A stretch of 64,000 nt of DNA from Streptomyces hayashii (GTDB taxonomy: Bacteria > Actinomycetota > Actinomycetes > Streptomycetales > Streptomycetaceae), in contig NZ_JAHHIU010000085.1 of assembly GCF_024539815.1 (NCBI RefSeq), forward strand, positions 1 through 64,000, given 5' to 3'. How positions within the stretch are numbered: position 1 is the first letter of the stretch; every line of letters starts with the position of its first letter. The position numbers were made by a program, and so were the translations under genes. Of this stretch, positions 43,689-51,851 are shown piece by piece. The notes beneath the pieces are model-generated. The model was not told the DNA's origin. It worked only from the letters and a program-made list of their open reading frames with translations, and searched no databases.

Positions 43689-43781
43689 GTTGGCTTTGAG
43701 TCAACTTCGCGCTTGACCTGGCCTTGTCAAGACGTGGAGGCCTAATCTCCTCGGAGTTGTTGATCTTGCAATCAATGCAAG
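43689..43781 (+). promoter_or_regulatory. Inverted-repeat cluster upstream of secreted protein gene
   Basis: Three palindromes follow each other: GTTGGCTTTGAGTCAAC (43689-43705, imperfect), CTTGAC-N8-GTCAAG (43712-43731) and CTTGCA-N5-TGCAAG (43765-43781). The last ends 31 bases before the start codon. They look like operator sites or leader structure for the gene at 43813. Confidence 0.45.
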
Positions 43782-43812
43782 AGCTCTCACTGACCATGAG
43801 GGGGAAACCGCA

Positions 43813-44211
43813 GTGTTGAAGAAGGCCCTGACCGTCGCGGCTCTGACGAGCGCGCTTGTCCTTACAGGAACGACCGCTTCTTTCGCCTTTGGCTCCAAGA
43901 GCACGGCGTTGTCGAACGGGACCCTGACCATTGACGGAGATGACGGGTGTCTCGTGAGTGGTAACTGTGCCTTGTACTACTCCTCCACCAAGTACCACAA
44001 GGAGCGCGGTGACGCCAGGGTGACGATTCAGCTGGCGATGACCACGGGTCGATCACTCTTCTTGGACACGCAGAAGACCATTGGCAAGGGCCAGACCTTG
44101 TCGCACAGTTGGGGTGGCAAGAAGAAGTCCGACACGGACGAGTGCTCCATCGCCGGCTACATGAAGTCCAGCACCGGCAACTACTACACCCCGAATCTGG
44201 AAGTCTGCTAG
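43813..44211 (+). CDS. Small secreted protein of unknown function
   Basis: The 132-residue product has a clear signal peptide (LKKALTVAALTSALVLTG, cleavage near SFAFG) and a mature part of about 105 residues with four Cys (DGCLVSGNCALYY, DECSIAGY and a C-terminal LEVC), probably two disulfides. GTG 43813 follows GAGGGGGAAA by 7 bases. I do not recognise a family; the size and disulfides recall small secreted inhibitors or bacteriocin-like proteins, but nothing proves this. Third-position G+C is lower than in core genes, fitting the element. A hairpin terminator follows. Confidence 0.7.
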   Translation: MLKKALTVAALTSALVLTGTTASFAFGSKSTALSNGTLTIDGDDGCLVSGNCALYYSSTKYHKERGDARVTIQLAMTTGRSLFLDTQKTIGKGQTLSHSWGGKKKSDTDECSIAGYMKSSTGNYYTPNLEVC

Positions 44212-44227
44212 TCCACTTCCGCGACAG

Positions 44228-44252
44228 CCGGGACGCCCGACCAGCGTCCCGG
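44228..44252 (+). terminator. Hairpin terminator after secreted protein gene
   Basis: CCGGGACGC pairs exactly with GCGTCCCGG over a 7-base loop, 16 bases after the stop. Confidence 0.75.
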
Positions 44253-44275
44253 TTGCGTGTACTTAAGGCCACCAC

Positions 44276-45532
44276 GTGATTGAAGCGTCCATCTCCGCCG
44301 TACCCGGCCTGATTACCTCCTTCCTGATTCTTGCTGCCTTTGTTGCCGTACCTACGGCGCTGGTGGCCAAGGCTCGGAACAAGCCGTGGGCCATGCCGAC
44401 GGCTGTTGCTGTCTACCTGGCCGGCATCATCGCCGTGACTCTGATGCCGGGTAACGCCGGTTTGGAGACCGGACAATGCGATACCGGGATACCCACCCAC
44501 TTGTTCACGTCGGCGAGTTCGGTGTTGAACATCGCCCTCTTCGCGCCCGGTGCATTCTTGGCCGTCCTGCTCTTCAAGCGACCGGTGACGGTCGTGGCCG
44601 CGTTCGGGTGCCTGAGCGGCGCTGTAGAACTCATCCAGTCCGGGGTGGCCCTGGGCCGTTCGTGCAGTGTGACGGACATAGCTGCCAACGCAACCGGTGC
44701 CGTGCTGGGGGTACTGGCAGGAGTCCTCTGGCTGATGAAGCGGCGACAGTCTCTCCATCGGCCTCGGTTTGACGTCCTCTGGGGTGTGTCGCTCGCTGGG
44801 GTCGGTGTCGTGGCGTTGGCGGGCGTCTTCCACTCCGCCATCGATTCCGTCGACATCGTTGCGATGGATGATCAGAGGCGTGACTTCGCGGATTCCGCTG
44901 TCCAGGCAGATGAGTGGATCACTGAAGCGGCCAAGGGGATCTACGGCAGCGACACCAAGGTTGGCGAGACGGCTACCGAGAAGAAGGGGAGCCGCCTGAA
45001 GATCACTGCGCAGACGAACAAGGGCAGCATCTCGGGCTGGTGGCCTGAGAAGGAGTTGGAGAGCGCATGGTCTTCGAACACCCGTGGTGATGAGGGCAGT
45101 CTCAGCCAGAAGCAAGTTGCCTCGGCCGCAGACGAGTTCGCGCGCAAGTGGTTCCCGAAGGACTTCGCGGGGAGCGAACAGCGCGTTCGCTCTATTGGCG
45201 ACGGTGCAACGCGGGCCTACACGGTGGTGTATCGGCGCTATGCGGACGGGGTGCTCATGCCCATGCGCCTCGACCTCACCATCACCACAACAGGGCGGGT
45301 CATCGGTTTCACCGCTAGGACTGTCAAAGACCCCGTTCTGCCTCCGGTCGCCGTCGATGAGGCCAAGGCCAGGGACCTCGCGGTGAAGGAGACCGGGCAG
45401 TCGGCTGAATCCACCCTGCTCCTCGCCCAGCAGATCAAGGGCGAGTGGAGGCCGGTTTGGCTCGTCGGAAGCGGCAAGCAGGACATAGTCATCGACGCTG
45501 CGACCGGCACATCCATCCACAGCACGGGATGA
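44276..45532 (+). CDS. VanZ-family membrane protein with long extracytoplasmic domain
   Basis: The first 165 residues form the VanZ-like membrane part: spans such as LITSFLILAAFVAVPTALVA, VTLMPGN, SVLNIALFAPGAFLAVLL and the conserved VELIQSG with DIAANATGAVLG. VanZ proteins raise teicoplanin tolerance in some bacteria. A fifth span (WGVSLAGVGVVALAGVF) is followed by about 230 residues outside, with PepSY-like features (DEAKARDLAVKE and RPVWLVGSGKQDIVIDAATG). That fusion is not the minimal VanZ layout. GTG 44276 start; weak ribosome-binding site. It converges on the integrase gene with 19 bases between. Confidence 0.82.
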   Translation: MIEASISAVPGLITSFLILAAFVAVPTALVAKARNKPWAMPTAVAVYLAGIIAVTLMPGNAGLETGQCDTGIPTHLFTSASSVLNIALFAPGAFLAVLLFKRPVTVVAAFGCLSGAVELIQSGVALGRSCSVTDIAANATGAVLGVLAGVLWLMKRRQSLHRPRFDVLWGVSLAGVGVVALAGVFHSAIDSVDIVAMDDQRRDFADSAVQADEWITEAAKGIYGSDTKVGETATEKKGSRLKITAQTNKGSISGWWPEKELESAWSSNTRGDEGSLSQKQVASAADEFARKWFPKDFAGSEQRVRSIGDGATRAYTVVYRRYADGVLMPMRLDLTITTTGRVIGFTARTVKDPVLPPVAVDEAKARDLAVKETGQSAESTLLLAQQIKGEWRPVWLVGSGKQDIVIDAATGTSIHSTG

Positions 45533-45551
45533 CAGGGCCGCCGGCGGCTTC

Positions 45552-47171
45552 CTAGAAGGCTTCGGCGAAGTCGTCTTCCTTGAGTATCAGGCGGTTCCGC
45601 ACGTCCTTGGGGATCATGAGCTTCATGTGGACGTGCGGGGCGCGCACGCCTTCCACCTTGGTGCGCGTGATCCTGGCCTTCACGCCCACGCGGAGGAGAT
45701 CAGCGCCCATGGCCTCCATGCCGCCTTCCTCCCAGCGTTCCCGGAACGACTTGCCGTTGTGCACGGCAACCCACCGGTCCTTGGTCGACTCGGGGTCGAT
45801 GGCCTCCAACTGCTGGATCAGGTCGTCCAAGGTCTTCTCGGCCTGCTCCTTCGTGAAGCGTGTCTTCGTGAAGCGCCCCTCGGGTTCGAGACCGGTCATG
45901 TAGTAGCTGACGGACTCTTCAAGGCGCTTCTGCTCCTTGCGGGCCTCGGCGCCCTGGCGGTACTCGCGCACCATGACGGGGTCGTCCCCGAGAACTCTCA
46001 GGACGTCTTCGACGAACCGGCTGTAGATGTGCTGGGGGTTCGGTGCGCCGTGGCCTCCGCCCTTGCACTTGCCGCAGCGCAGGTACTCGTAGTGCCTGCC
46101 CTTGTGCGAGGTCTTGTGGACGATCATGTTGCTGCCGCAGTCGTCGCAGAGCAGGACCCCCAGGAACCTCGTTGCACCTCCGGGGGCGCGGGTGGGCTGG
46201 TTCTTCGCTCGCCGGTCCAGAGCTGCTTGCAGGCTCTCGAACTCCTCTTCCGTGAAGATCGGCTCCGCCACCCGGATGGGCTTCGCGTCGTTGCCCAGAA
46301 CGATCTTTGAGCGGCGTACGCCTCCGACTTTGTTCTCCTCCACGCGGTACCCCATCAGCCCGGGGTTCCTGAGTCGACGGAGCATGGTCGACGTCGTCAG
46401 CCCCGGCCCGCAGATTCCGGCGCGGATCAGCACCCGGGCCATGCGACTCGCGGAAGCCGGCTTTGGCCTCAGGGCGGCGCGGCGACACCAGTGCAGCGCC
46501 TTGTACGCATCCTCGTTGATGGCGAGTACGACCCTGCCGTCCTCGTTCTCCACCGTCTCGTAGCCGTACGTCGGCTTGCCGACGACCCAATCCGTCTGCG
46601 TCCTGGCGTAGTCCCACAGGCTTGTGATGCGTGTGCTGGTGTTGGCTGCCTCGATCTCGGCGATGCCGCCGATGATCGTGACCATGATCTTCCCGGTCGT
46701 CGTGGTCAGATCGATGGCGTCGTGCTTGGAGAGAAGGTTCTTCCCGTACTTCAGGCACCAATCGATCATGGTGCTGAGGTCTGTGAGGCGTCGTACGAAC
46801 CGGTCGAGCTTCCAGAAGAGGATCTCGTCGAACTCCGGTGCGCGGTTGTTGAGCCAGTCTCCGAGCTCCTTGCGCTTCCAGGGCGGGACCTTCGTAGCCG
46901 ACACGTTGAGGTCGCTGGCGACACCGACGACACGTCGGCCACGCTCCAGGGCCAGTTTTCGGAGGTCGAGCTCCTGGCGGACGGGGGACGTCGTCTCGTC
47001 GGTGAGGACCGACAGACGGATGGAGAGCAACGCCCTGGGGGCGTCGTCCGGCAACAGAGCCTCGGCCTTCCTGAGGTTCTTCAGGACGGCCAAGTCCGCT
47101 GGAGTCCACTCGGTCTCAACGTCATACGGCTGTAAGTGAGTTGGCGTGCGCTTCCTGCTTCGGGTTGCCAT
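45552..47171 (-). CDS. Large serine recombinase (integrase)
   Basis: The 539-residue integrase has an N-terminal resolvase-type domain with catalytic Ser54 (LLSIRLSVLTDET), conserved Arg/Asp region WKLDRFVRRLTDL (120-132) and the long helix after IIGGIAEIEAANTSTR. Then come the recombinase domain (VVGKPTYGYETV, 197-208), a zinc ribbon with Cys342, 345, 366 and 369, and a coiled-coil region with KEQKRLEESV. It is intact. The ATG is 48 bases from the right core. TACGGT 6 bases before the ATG suggests a leaderless message. It would integrate or, with a directionality factor, excise the element. Confidence 0.95.
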   Translation of the reverse strand: MATRSRKRTPTHLQPYDVETEWTPADLAVLKNLRKAEALLPDDAPRALLSIRLSVLTDETTSPVRQELDLRKLALERGRRVVGVASDLNVSATKVPPWKRKELGDWLNNRAPEFDEILFWKLDRFVRRLTDLSTMIDWCLKYGKNLLSKHDAIDLTTTTGKIMVTIIGGIAEIEAANTSTRITSLWDYARTQTDWVVGKPTYGYETVENEDGRVVLAINEDAYKALHWCRRAALRPKPASASRMARVLIRAGICGPGLTTSTMLRRLRNPGLMGYRVEENKVGGVRRSKIVLGNDAKPIRVAEPIFTEEEFESLQAALDRRAKNQPTRAPGGATRFLGVLLCDDCGSNMIVHKTSHKGRHYEYLRCGKCKGGGHGAPNPQHIYSRFVEDVLRVLGDDPVMVREYRQGAEARKEQKRLEESVSYYMTGLEPEGRFTKTRFTKEQAEKTLDDLIQQLEAIDPESTKDRWVAVHNGKSFRERWEEGGMEAMGADLLRVGVKARITRTKVEGVRAPHVHMKLMIPKDVRNRLILKEDDFAEAF

Positions 47172-47177
47172 GGCGGC

Positions 47178-47183
47178 ACCGTA
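47178..47183 (-). promoter_or_regulatory. Integrase -10 box, leaderless, inside the attachment region
   Basis: On the minus strand TACGGT stands exactly 6 bases before the integrase ATG. A -35 would fall near 47201-47207, only about 12 bases from the core, so sequence upstream of the promoter differs between the integrated and circular forms. Confidence 0.5.
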
Positions 47184-47204
47184 CTGGATTTAGAGCTGTT
47201 GGTG

Positions 47205-47232
47205 TATGCCCTGCGATGGACACTCACATTCA
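47205..47232 (+). other. Right attachment junction (attR)
   Basis: The core GACAC (47219-47223) matches the left junction. Left of it the sequence is element-derived (between integrase and core); right of it the radical SAM reading frame resumes. Both junctions also show GGTGT about 20 bases left of the core. Confidence 0.75.
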
Positions 47233-47311
47233 AATCGGCCCGACGGGCAAGAAGTTGCTGCCGTTGGCTGTGAAGCAGCCTGCCGGCAGTGGGCACGCGC
47301 ACGGTCACTGA
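47219..47311 (+). pseudogene. Displaced original 3' end of the radical SAM gene
   Basis: Thirty codons plus stop read DTHIQIGPTGKKLLPLAV, then KQPAGSGHAHGH. This is the family-typical tail of the radical SAM protein, separated from the rest of the gene by the 7.2-kb element. It has no start codon of its own. Its native terminator hairpin follows at 47330-47363. Confidence 0.85.
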
Positions 47312-47329
47312 GCGGGGCGCGGGTCGGTC

Positions 47330-47363
47330 GAGGGTGCCTCCAGGTTGGTCCGGAGGCACCCTC
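47330..47363. terminator. Hairpin terminator, native end of the radical SAM transcript
   Basis: GAGGGTGCCTCC pairs exactly with GGAGGCACCCTC (12 bp) over a 10-base loop, 18 bases past the displaced stop codon and 8 bases beyond the end of the convergent collagen-like gene. Confidence 0.8.
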
Positions 47364-47371
47364 CGTGTGTC

Positions 47372-48163
47372 TCACGGGGTGATGTCGGTCCCGTCGTTGA
47401 CGCCGCCGGGCGCCGGGCGGTGGTCCATCTCGACCCACGGGTTGCCGGTGTTCGTCCCGCACTGCAGGATCGCCGGATCGCTGCCGTTGTTGTCGAACTG
47501 GCAGGTGATCTCGTAGACCCGGCCCGTGGTGGTCAGCACGTCGAACTCCATGCCGGCGGCGGCCTGGTGTTCGCTGACCGCGGCCCCGCAGGGCAGGCCC
47601 ACGTCGCCGCCCGCGGGGTATCCCGCGTGGTCGGTCAGGTCGGTCCACAGCATGGGGTTGTCCACACTGCCGGTCAGGTCGCGGATGCCCGCGTAGTAGC
47701 GCCCGTTGGCCAGGACGCTGCGGTACTCGACGTTGCCCTGGGGCCGGTAGGCGTCGATGTCGTAACACGCCGATGCGCCGGTGGGTCCCGTCGGGCCGGT
47801 GCCGCCCGGTCCGCCCGGTGCGCCGGTGGCGCCCGTCGCTCCCGTAGCGCCCGTAGCGCCCGTGGGGCCGGTGGGGCCTGTGGTGCCCCGGGGGCCCGTC
47901 GGGCCTGTCGGGCCGTGGCACTTGTCCTTGCCGCCCGCCTGGCTCGCCCGGTGCGGCTTGGGCTTGGGCTTCGGCTTGCACTTGTCGCCGCCGGCGACGG
48001 CCGCCGTCCGCGGCCCCTCGGTGACGCTGCGCGCCGCCGCGGCGGCCGGGCTGATCACGCCGGCCGCCAGGATCACGGCGAGCGAGGCCACCATGCCGGC
48101 CTGCTTGCATCTGTGCCGGGCCAGGGGGCCGAGGAGGGAGTACGGTCCGAACTCAGGTCGCAT
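47372..48163 (-). CDS. Collagen-like secreted protein
   Basis: The 263-residue protein has an N-terminal signal or anchor ([20 protein letters not shown]), a Lys/Pro stretch ([10 protein letters not shown]), then 16 consecutive Gly-X-Y triplets (84-131; GPT and GAT dominate) and a C-terminal globular domain of about 130 residues with several Cys. Gly-X-Y runs form collagen-type triple helices; Thr at Y is typical for bacterial collagens lacking hydroxyproline. The globular part may be a trimerisation or binding domain. ATG 48163 has AAGGAG upstream; the frame stays open further but without a site. The protein is probably displayed or secreted. Confidence 0.8.
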   Translation of the reverse strand: MRPEFGPYSLLGPLARHRCKQAGMVASLAVILAAGVISPAAAAARSVTEGPRTAAVAGGDKCKPKPKPKPHRASQAGGKDKCHGPTGPTGPRGTTGPTGPTGATGATGATGATGAPGGPGGTGPTGPTGASACYDIDAYRPQGNVEYRSVLANGRYYAGIRDLTGSVDNPMLWTDLTDHAGYPAGGDVGLPCGAAVSEHQAAAGMEFDVLTTTGRVYEITCQFDNNGSDPAILQCGTNTGNPWVEMDHRPAPGGVNDGTDITP

Positions 48164-48287
48164 TCGCCTGCTCCTTGTATCGACCGGTCCGGGCGCACCC
48201 CGGACCTGAGGGCGAGCTTGGACGAAACGGGGCGATGGGACCGGCACGCGAGGCCCGTATCATCACTTTTATTGACGTATCGGACTA

Positions 48288-49514
48288 ATGCGTGCGTTCT
48301 GGCAGAGGATTTCCCGCGTGGGACGGGCGGCCCGCGAGCGAGCCTGTGTCACCTTGACGGGCCTGACACACCAGACCCTGTGCCTGTGCATGATCGTCAA
48401 GGACGAGTCGCGGGTGATCGAGCGCTGCCTGGAGTCGGTCCGCCCCCTCGTCGACCACTGGGTGATCTCGGACACCGGTTCGACGGACGGAACGCAGGAC
48501 CTGATCCGCAAGGTGCTCGACGGCATTCCGGGCGAGCTCCACGAGGAGCCCTGGGTCGACTTCGGGCACAACCGGACGCGCAACATCCAGCACGCCCGCG
48601 GCAGGGGCGACTACCTGCTCACCCTCGACGCCGACCACGTCCTGCGGCAGGACGCGCCGCTGCCCCGGCTGACGGCGGACTCGTACATGCTGCGCTACGA
48701 CACCCCCGGCACCCAGCACCGCTTCAAGCACCTCATGCGGGGCGACCGGCTTTGGCGGTACGAGGGCGTCACCCACGAGTACCCCTGCACCGACGGGCCC
48801 GACCGGCAGGAGATCCTGGACGCGCTCGTCATCGAGGACCACGCCGACGGCGGCTGCCGCAGCGACAAGTTCGAGCGTGACGCGCGCCTGTTGCGGCGCG
48901 AGCTGGAGCGCGACCCGGACAATCCGCGCACCGTGTTCTATCTCGCCAACACCGAGCGAGACCTGGGGCACGCGGACGAGGCGATCGCGCTGTACGAACG
49001 GCGGGCCGAACTGGGCGGCTGGGGCGAGGAGGTCTACTGCTCGCTCCTGGAGGCCGGGGTCCTCATGGCGGAGCGGAGCGACGACTGGCCCGGTGCGATG
49101 GACGCCTTCTCCCGGGCCTGGGAGTCCCGCCCCGCCCGCCTCGAAGCCGTCTACGAACTCGCCTCACGACTGCGCCTGCGAGGCCGCTACCACACGGCCT
49201 ACGCGCTGCTCGGCTCGGTCGTCGGCGCACGCGAGCCGGACGACCTGCTCTTCACCCGGTCCTGGGTGTACCGGTGGGGCCTGCTCTTCGAGTTCGCCAT
49301 CTGCGCCTACTGGGTCGGCGACCACAGGGCGGCCGTCCGGGCCTGCGACGAACTGCTGGCGGTCCCGGACGTGCCCGAGTCCATCCGGCGTCAGACCGGG
49401 ACCAACCGGGAGTTCTCCGTCCCCCACGTCAACGCCTTGCCGCGGCCGGCGACCCCAGTGCGCAGGCCGAAGGCGTCCAGGGCGGGCAAGGCGGCACGGG
49501 CCCGGAAGCGGTAG
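48288..49514 (+). CDS. GT2 glycosyltransferase with TPR-like C-terminus
   Basis: The 408-residue protein begins its catalytic domain with TLCLCMIVKDESRVIERCL and has the nucleotide-binding SDTGSTDGT (61-69) and the metal-binding DAD (114-116, TLDADH). The second half is TPR-like helical (NPRTVFYLANTERDLGHADEAI). This two-part design is known from a bacterial family with SPBc2-type or tetratricopeptide-linked glycosyltransferases acting on peptides or proteins. The C-terminus is Arg/Lys/Ala-rich. Its neighbour is a collagen-like protein, and collagen-type proteins are known glycosylation targets; a functional link is only a guess. Confidence 0.85.
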   Translation: MRAFWQRISRVGRAARERACVTLTGLTHQTLCLCMIVKDESRVIERCLESVRPLVDHWVISDTGSTDGTQDLIRKVLDGIPGELHEEPWVDFGHNRTRNIQHARGRGDYLLTLDADHVLRQDAPLPRLTADSYMLRYDTPGTQHRFKHLMRGDRLWRYEGVTHEYPCTDGPDRQEILDALVIEDHADGGCRSDKFERDARLLRRELERDPDNPRTVFYLANTERDLGHADEAIALYERRAELGGWGEEVYCSLLEAGVLMAERSDDWPGAMDAFSRAWESRPARLEAVYELASRLRLRGRYHTAYALLGSVVGAREPDDLLFTRSWVYRWGLLFEFAICAYWVGDHRAAVRACDELLAVPDVPESIRRQTGTNREFSVPHVNALPRPATPVRRPKASRAGKAARARKR

Positions 49515-49614
49515 CCCGCCCCTGACGCGTCCTCAGGAGCGCCTGGCCGCACGGGTGTCGGCGCCGGCCGGGCGTCGGTGCATCCGCCGGGCCGGCTGTA
49601 GCGTCTACGTCCAT

Positions 49615-50760
49615 ATGGACCTGCAGAAACAGCCCGTCGCCGAGCCGCCCGCGCCGCCGGTCGGCCGGACTTCCGGGCAGGCGCCCGAAGGGTGTCTCGT
49701 CGTCGCGATCCGGCTGCCCGTGCGCATCGTCGTGCTCGTGCTGGTGGTACCGGTGCGCATGGTGTGGGACGGGCTCGTCGTCGTGGGGCGGCTCCTGCGG
49801 GACACCGTGCTGCGGCCGCTCGGACGGGCCCTGTCGTGGCTGGGGAAGGCGCTGTTCGTCTGGCCCCTGATCGGGCTGTGGCGCTACCTCGTCGTCCCCG
49901 CGGCCACGGCGCTCGCCTGGCTCGGGAAGGTGCTGGTGGCGACGCCGGCGGTCTGGCTCCACCGGTACCTCCTCACCCCGCTCGGGCACGGGCTCGCATG
50001 GCTGGTGCGGGGCGTCGGCGCCGGGTTCGCGTGGGTGTACGCGCGCGTGCTGACGCCCGTCGGACACGCCGTCCTCATGCTGCTGAAGGGGATCGGGGCT
50101 GTGATCGCCGCCGTCGGCGTCGGCGTGTACGGCGCGGGGGCGTGGTTGGTGAGGCGTCTGGTCGTCGTCCCCGCCCGATGGGTCCACCGGTGGTTCCTGG
50201 CGCCGGCCGGGCGGGCGATCGTCCTGTGCGCGCAAGGGGTGTGGCGGCTTTCGGAACTGCTGATGGGCGGGGTCGGCCTCGTCCTGTACTGGGCCGCCCG
50301 GATCCTGCTCGTGCTGCCCGCGCTCGCCCTGTGGCGCTGGGTGCTGGTCCCCGTCGGCCGTTTCCTCGCGGTCGTCGCGCGCGAGGTCGGGGACGCCCTC
50401 GGGCACTGCTGGCGGATCGCCGGGCACGTCTCGCTCGCCGTCGGACGGTTCCTCGGGACTCTCCTTCGGTGGACCCTCGTGGAGCCCGTGCGCTGGGTGT
50501 ACCGGACCGTGCTCACCCCGGTCGGTCACGCCGTCCGGGACGCCGTGCTGCGTCCCGCCGCCCGGGCCGCGCGCAGCGTGGGCAGGGCTTCCCGGCAGGC
50601 GCTGGCCGCGGCCTGGGAGACGGCGCGGCAGACCCGCGCGGACGTGCGCCGCATGCTCTTCGGGGAGCCGGTGCGGCGGGAGGCCGTCGACCGCCGGGAA
50701 CGATCGGCGGGCGAGGCACGTACTCTTGGTAGCAGTACGACCGCTCTCACGAAGGACTGA
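49615..50760 (+). CDS. Internally repetitive hydrophobic protein
   Basis: The 381-residue protein is built of about eight copies of a 35-45-residue unit, each with a hydrophobic stretch and a motif like LTPLGHGLAWL, LTPVGHAVLML, LVPVGRFLAVV, LRPLGRALSWL. Arg and Trp recur at fixed places (RYLV.P, RYLLTP, YARVLTP, WRWVLVP, YRTVLTP). It could be an amphipathic helical repeat lying along the membrane rather than a regular multi-span protein. A basic C-terminal part (ARSVGRASRQALAAA) follows. I do not recognise a named family. ATG 49615 is used; TAGCGT 10 bases upstream hints at a very short leader. The DUF2344 gene follows. Confidence 0.7.
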   Translation: MDLQKQPVAEPPAPPVGRTSGQAPEGCLVVAIRLPVRIVVLVLVVPVRMVWDGLVVVGRLLRDTVLRPLGRALSWLGKALFVWPLIGLWRYLVVPAATALAWLGKVLVATPAVWLHRYLLTPLGHGLAWLVRGVGAGFAWVYARVLTPVGHAVLMLLKGIGAVIAAVGVGVYGAGAWLVRRLVVVPARWVHRWFLAPAGRAIVLCAQGVWRLSELLMGGVGLVLYWAARILLVLPALALWRWVLVPVGRFLAVVAREVGDALGHCWRIAGHVSLAVGRFLGTLLRWTLVEPVRWVYRTVLTPVGHAVRDAVLRPAARAARSVGRASRQALAAAWETARQTRADVRRMLFGEPVRREAVDRRERSAGEARTLGSSTTALTKD

Positions 50761-50808
50761 ACGACACTGGGCAAGCGACAGCCCGAAGGCCCGCCGCCCG
50801 CACCCGCG

Positions 50809-51573
50809 GTGCAGCGCATTCGTCTGCGTTACACCAAGCGCGGCCGCCTCCGGTTCACCAGCCACCGTGACTTCCAGCGTGCCTTCGAGCGCGCGTTGCG
50901 CCGTGCCGAGGTGCCGATGGCGTACTCGGCGGGGTTCACGCCGCATCCGAAGGTGTCGTACGCCAATGCCGCACCCACCGGCACGGGCAGTGAGGCGGAG
51001 TACCTGGAGATCGCGCTGACCGCGGCGCGAGATCCGGAGAAGCTGAGAGCTCTGCTCGACGAGTCGCTGCCCACCGGGCTCGACGTCGTCGACGCGGTGG
51101 AGGCCCGGACCTCGGGTCTGGCCGACCGGTTGACGGCTTCCGTGTGGGAGCTGCGGCTGGTGGGAGTGGACCCGGCCGACGCCGGCCGCGCGGTGGAGGC
51201 CTTCAACGAGGCCGACGCCGTGGAGGTCCAGCGCATGACCAAGAACGGCGTTCGCACCTTCGACACCCGAGGCGCGGTCGTACGGCTGGAAACGCACGAT
51301 GAACCCGCTGATAGGCCGACCGACCAGCCCTGTGCGATACTGCGGCTGGTTGTTCGGCACGTGACGCCTGCCGTTCGACCCGACGACGTCCTGTCCGGTC
51401 TTCGCGCCGTGGCCGACCTGGCGCCGCCGGTCCCCGCTGCGGTGACCAGGCTGGCGCAGGGGCTGTTCGATGAAGAGACCGGCACGGTGACCGACCCGCT
51501 CGCGCCCGACCGCGAGGCAGCTCAGGCCCCCACAACGGCCGATCCCGCTGCCGCCGCGAAGGCGCCCGCGTAG
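50809..51573 (+). CDS. DUF2344 radical SAM-linked protein (TIGR03936)
   Basis: The 254-residue protein starts QRIRLRYTKRGRLRFTSHRD and has MAYSAGFTPHPKVSYANA, the hallmarks of DUF2344, which in many bacteria is fused to or adjacent to the TIGR03960 radical SAM protein (here at 38187). The frame extends upstream with GKRQPEGPPPAP, which I remember as part of Streptomyces homologues. No ATG or GTG covers that extension, but a CTG at 50767 has GAAGGA 10 bases upstream. GTG 50809 is given as the conservative start. It lies between the repetitive membrane protein and rne, and may be translated from the same message as rne. Confidence 0.9.
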   Translation: MQRIRLRYTKRGRLRFTSHRDFQRAFERALRRAEVPMAYSAGFTPHPKVSYANAAPTGTGSEAEYLEIALTAARDPEKLRALLDESLPTGLDVVDAVEARTSGLADRLTASVWELRLVGVDPADAGRAVEAFNEADAVEVQRMTKNGVRTFDTRGAVVRLETHDEPADRPTDQPCAILRLVVRHVTPAVRPDDVLSGLRAVADLAPPVPAAVTRLAQGLFDEETGTVTDPLAPDREAAQAPTTADPAAAAKAPA

Positions 51574-51851
51574 GGAAGGTTCCGCGAAGGAACGCACGTC
51601 GTAGCGCCGCCCTCGTACTCGGGAGCCACCTGGGTCGGGCAGCGCACCGACCAGAAGACTTTCGCCAGGCCGTGCGCATTCGGCGTACGGAACCGGCGAG
51701 ACAGGACACAGAGAGCTCCCGTGCGGCGCCCGCGCCCCGGACGGCGGCACCGCGCATCGCGCGAGCCGCGGACGTCAACGGTGGTCGATCCTTGGTGATC
51801 GCCACCGGACCAGGTGCGGCGCCCGGGAGCCTGACGGGAGAAACGCCCGCA

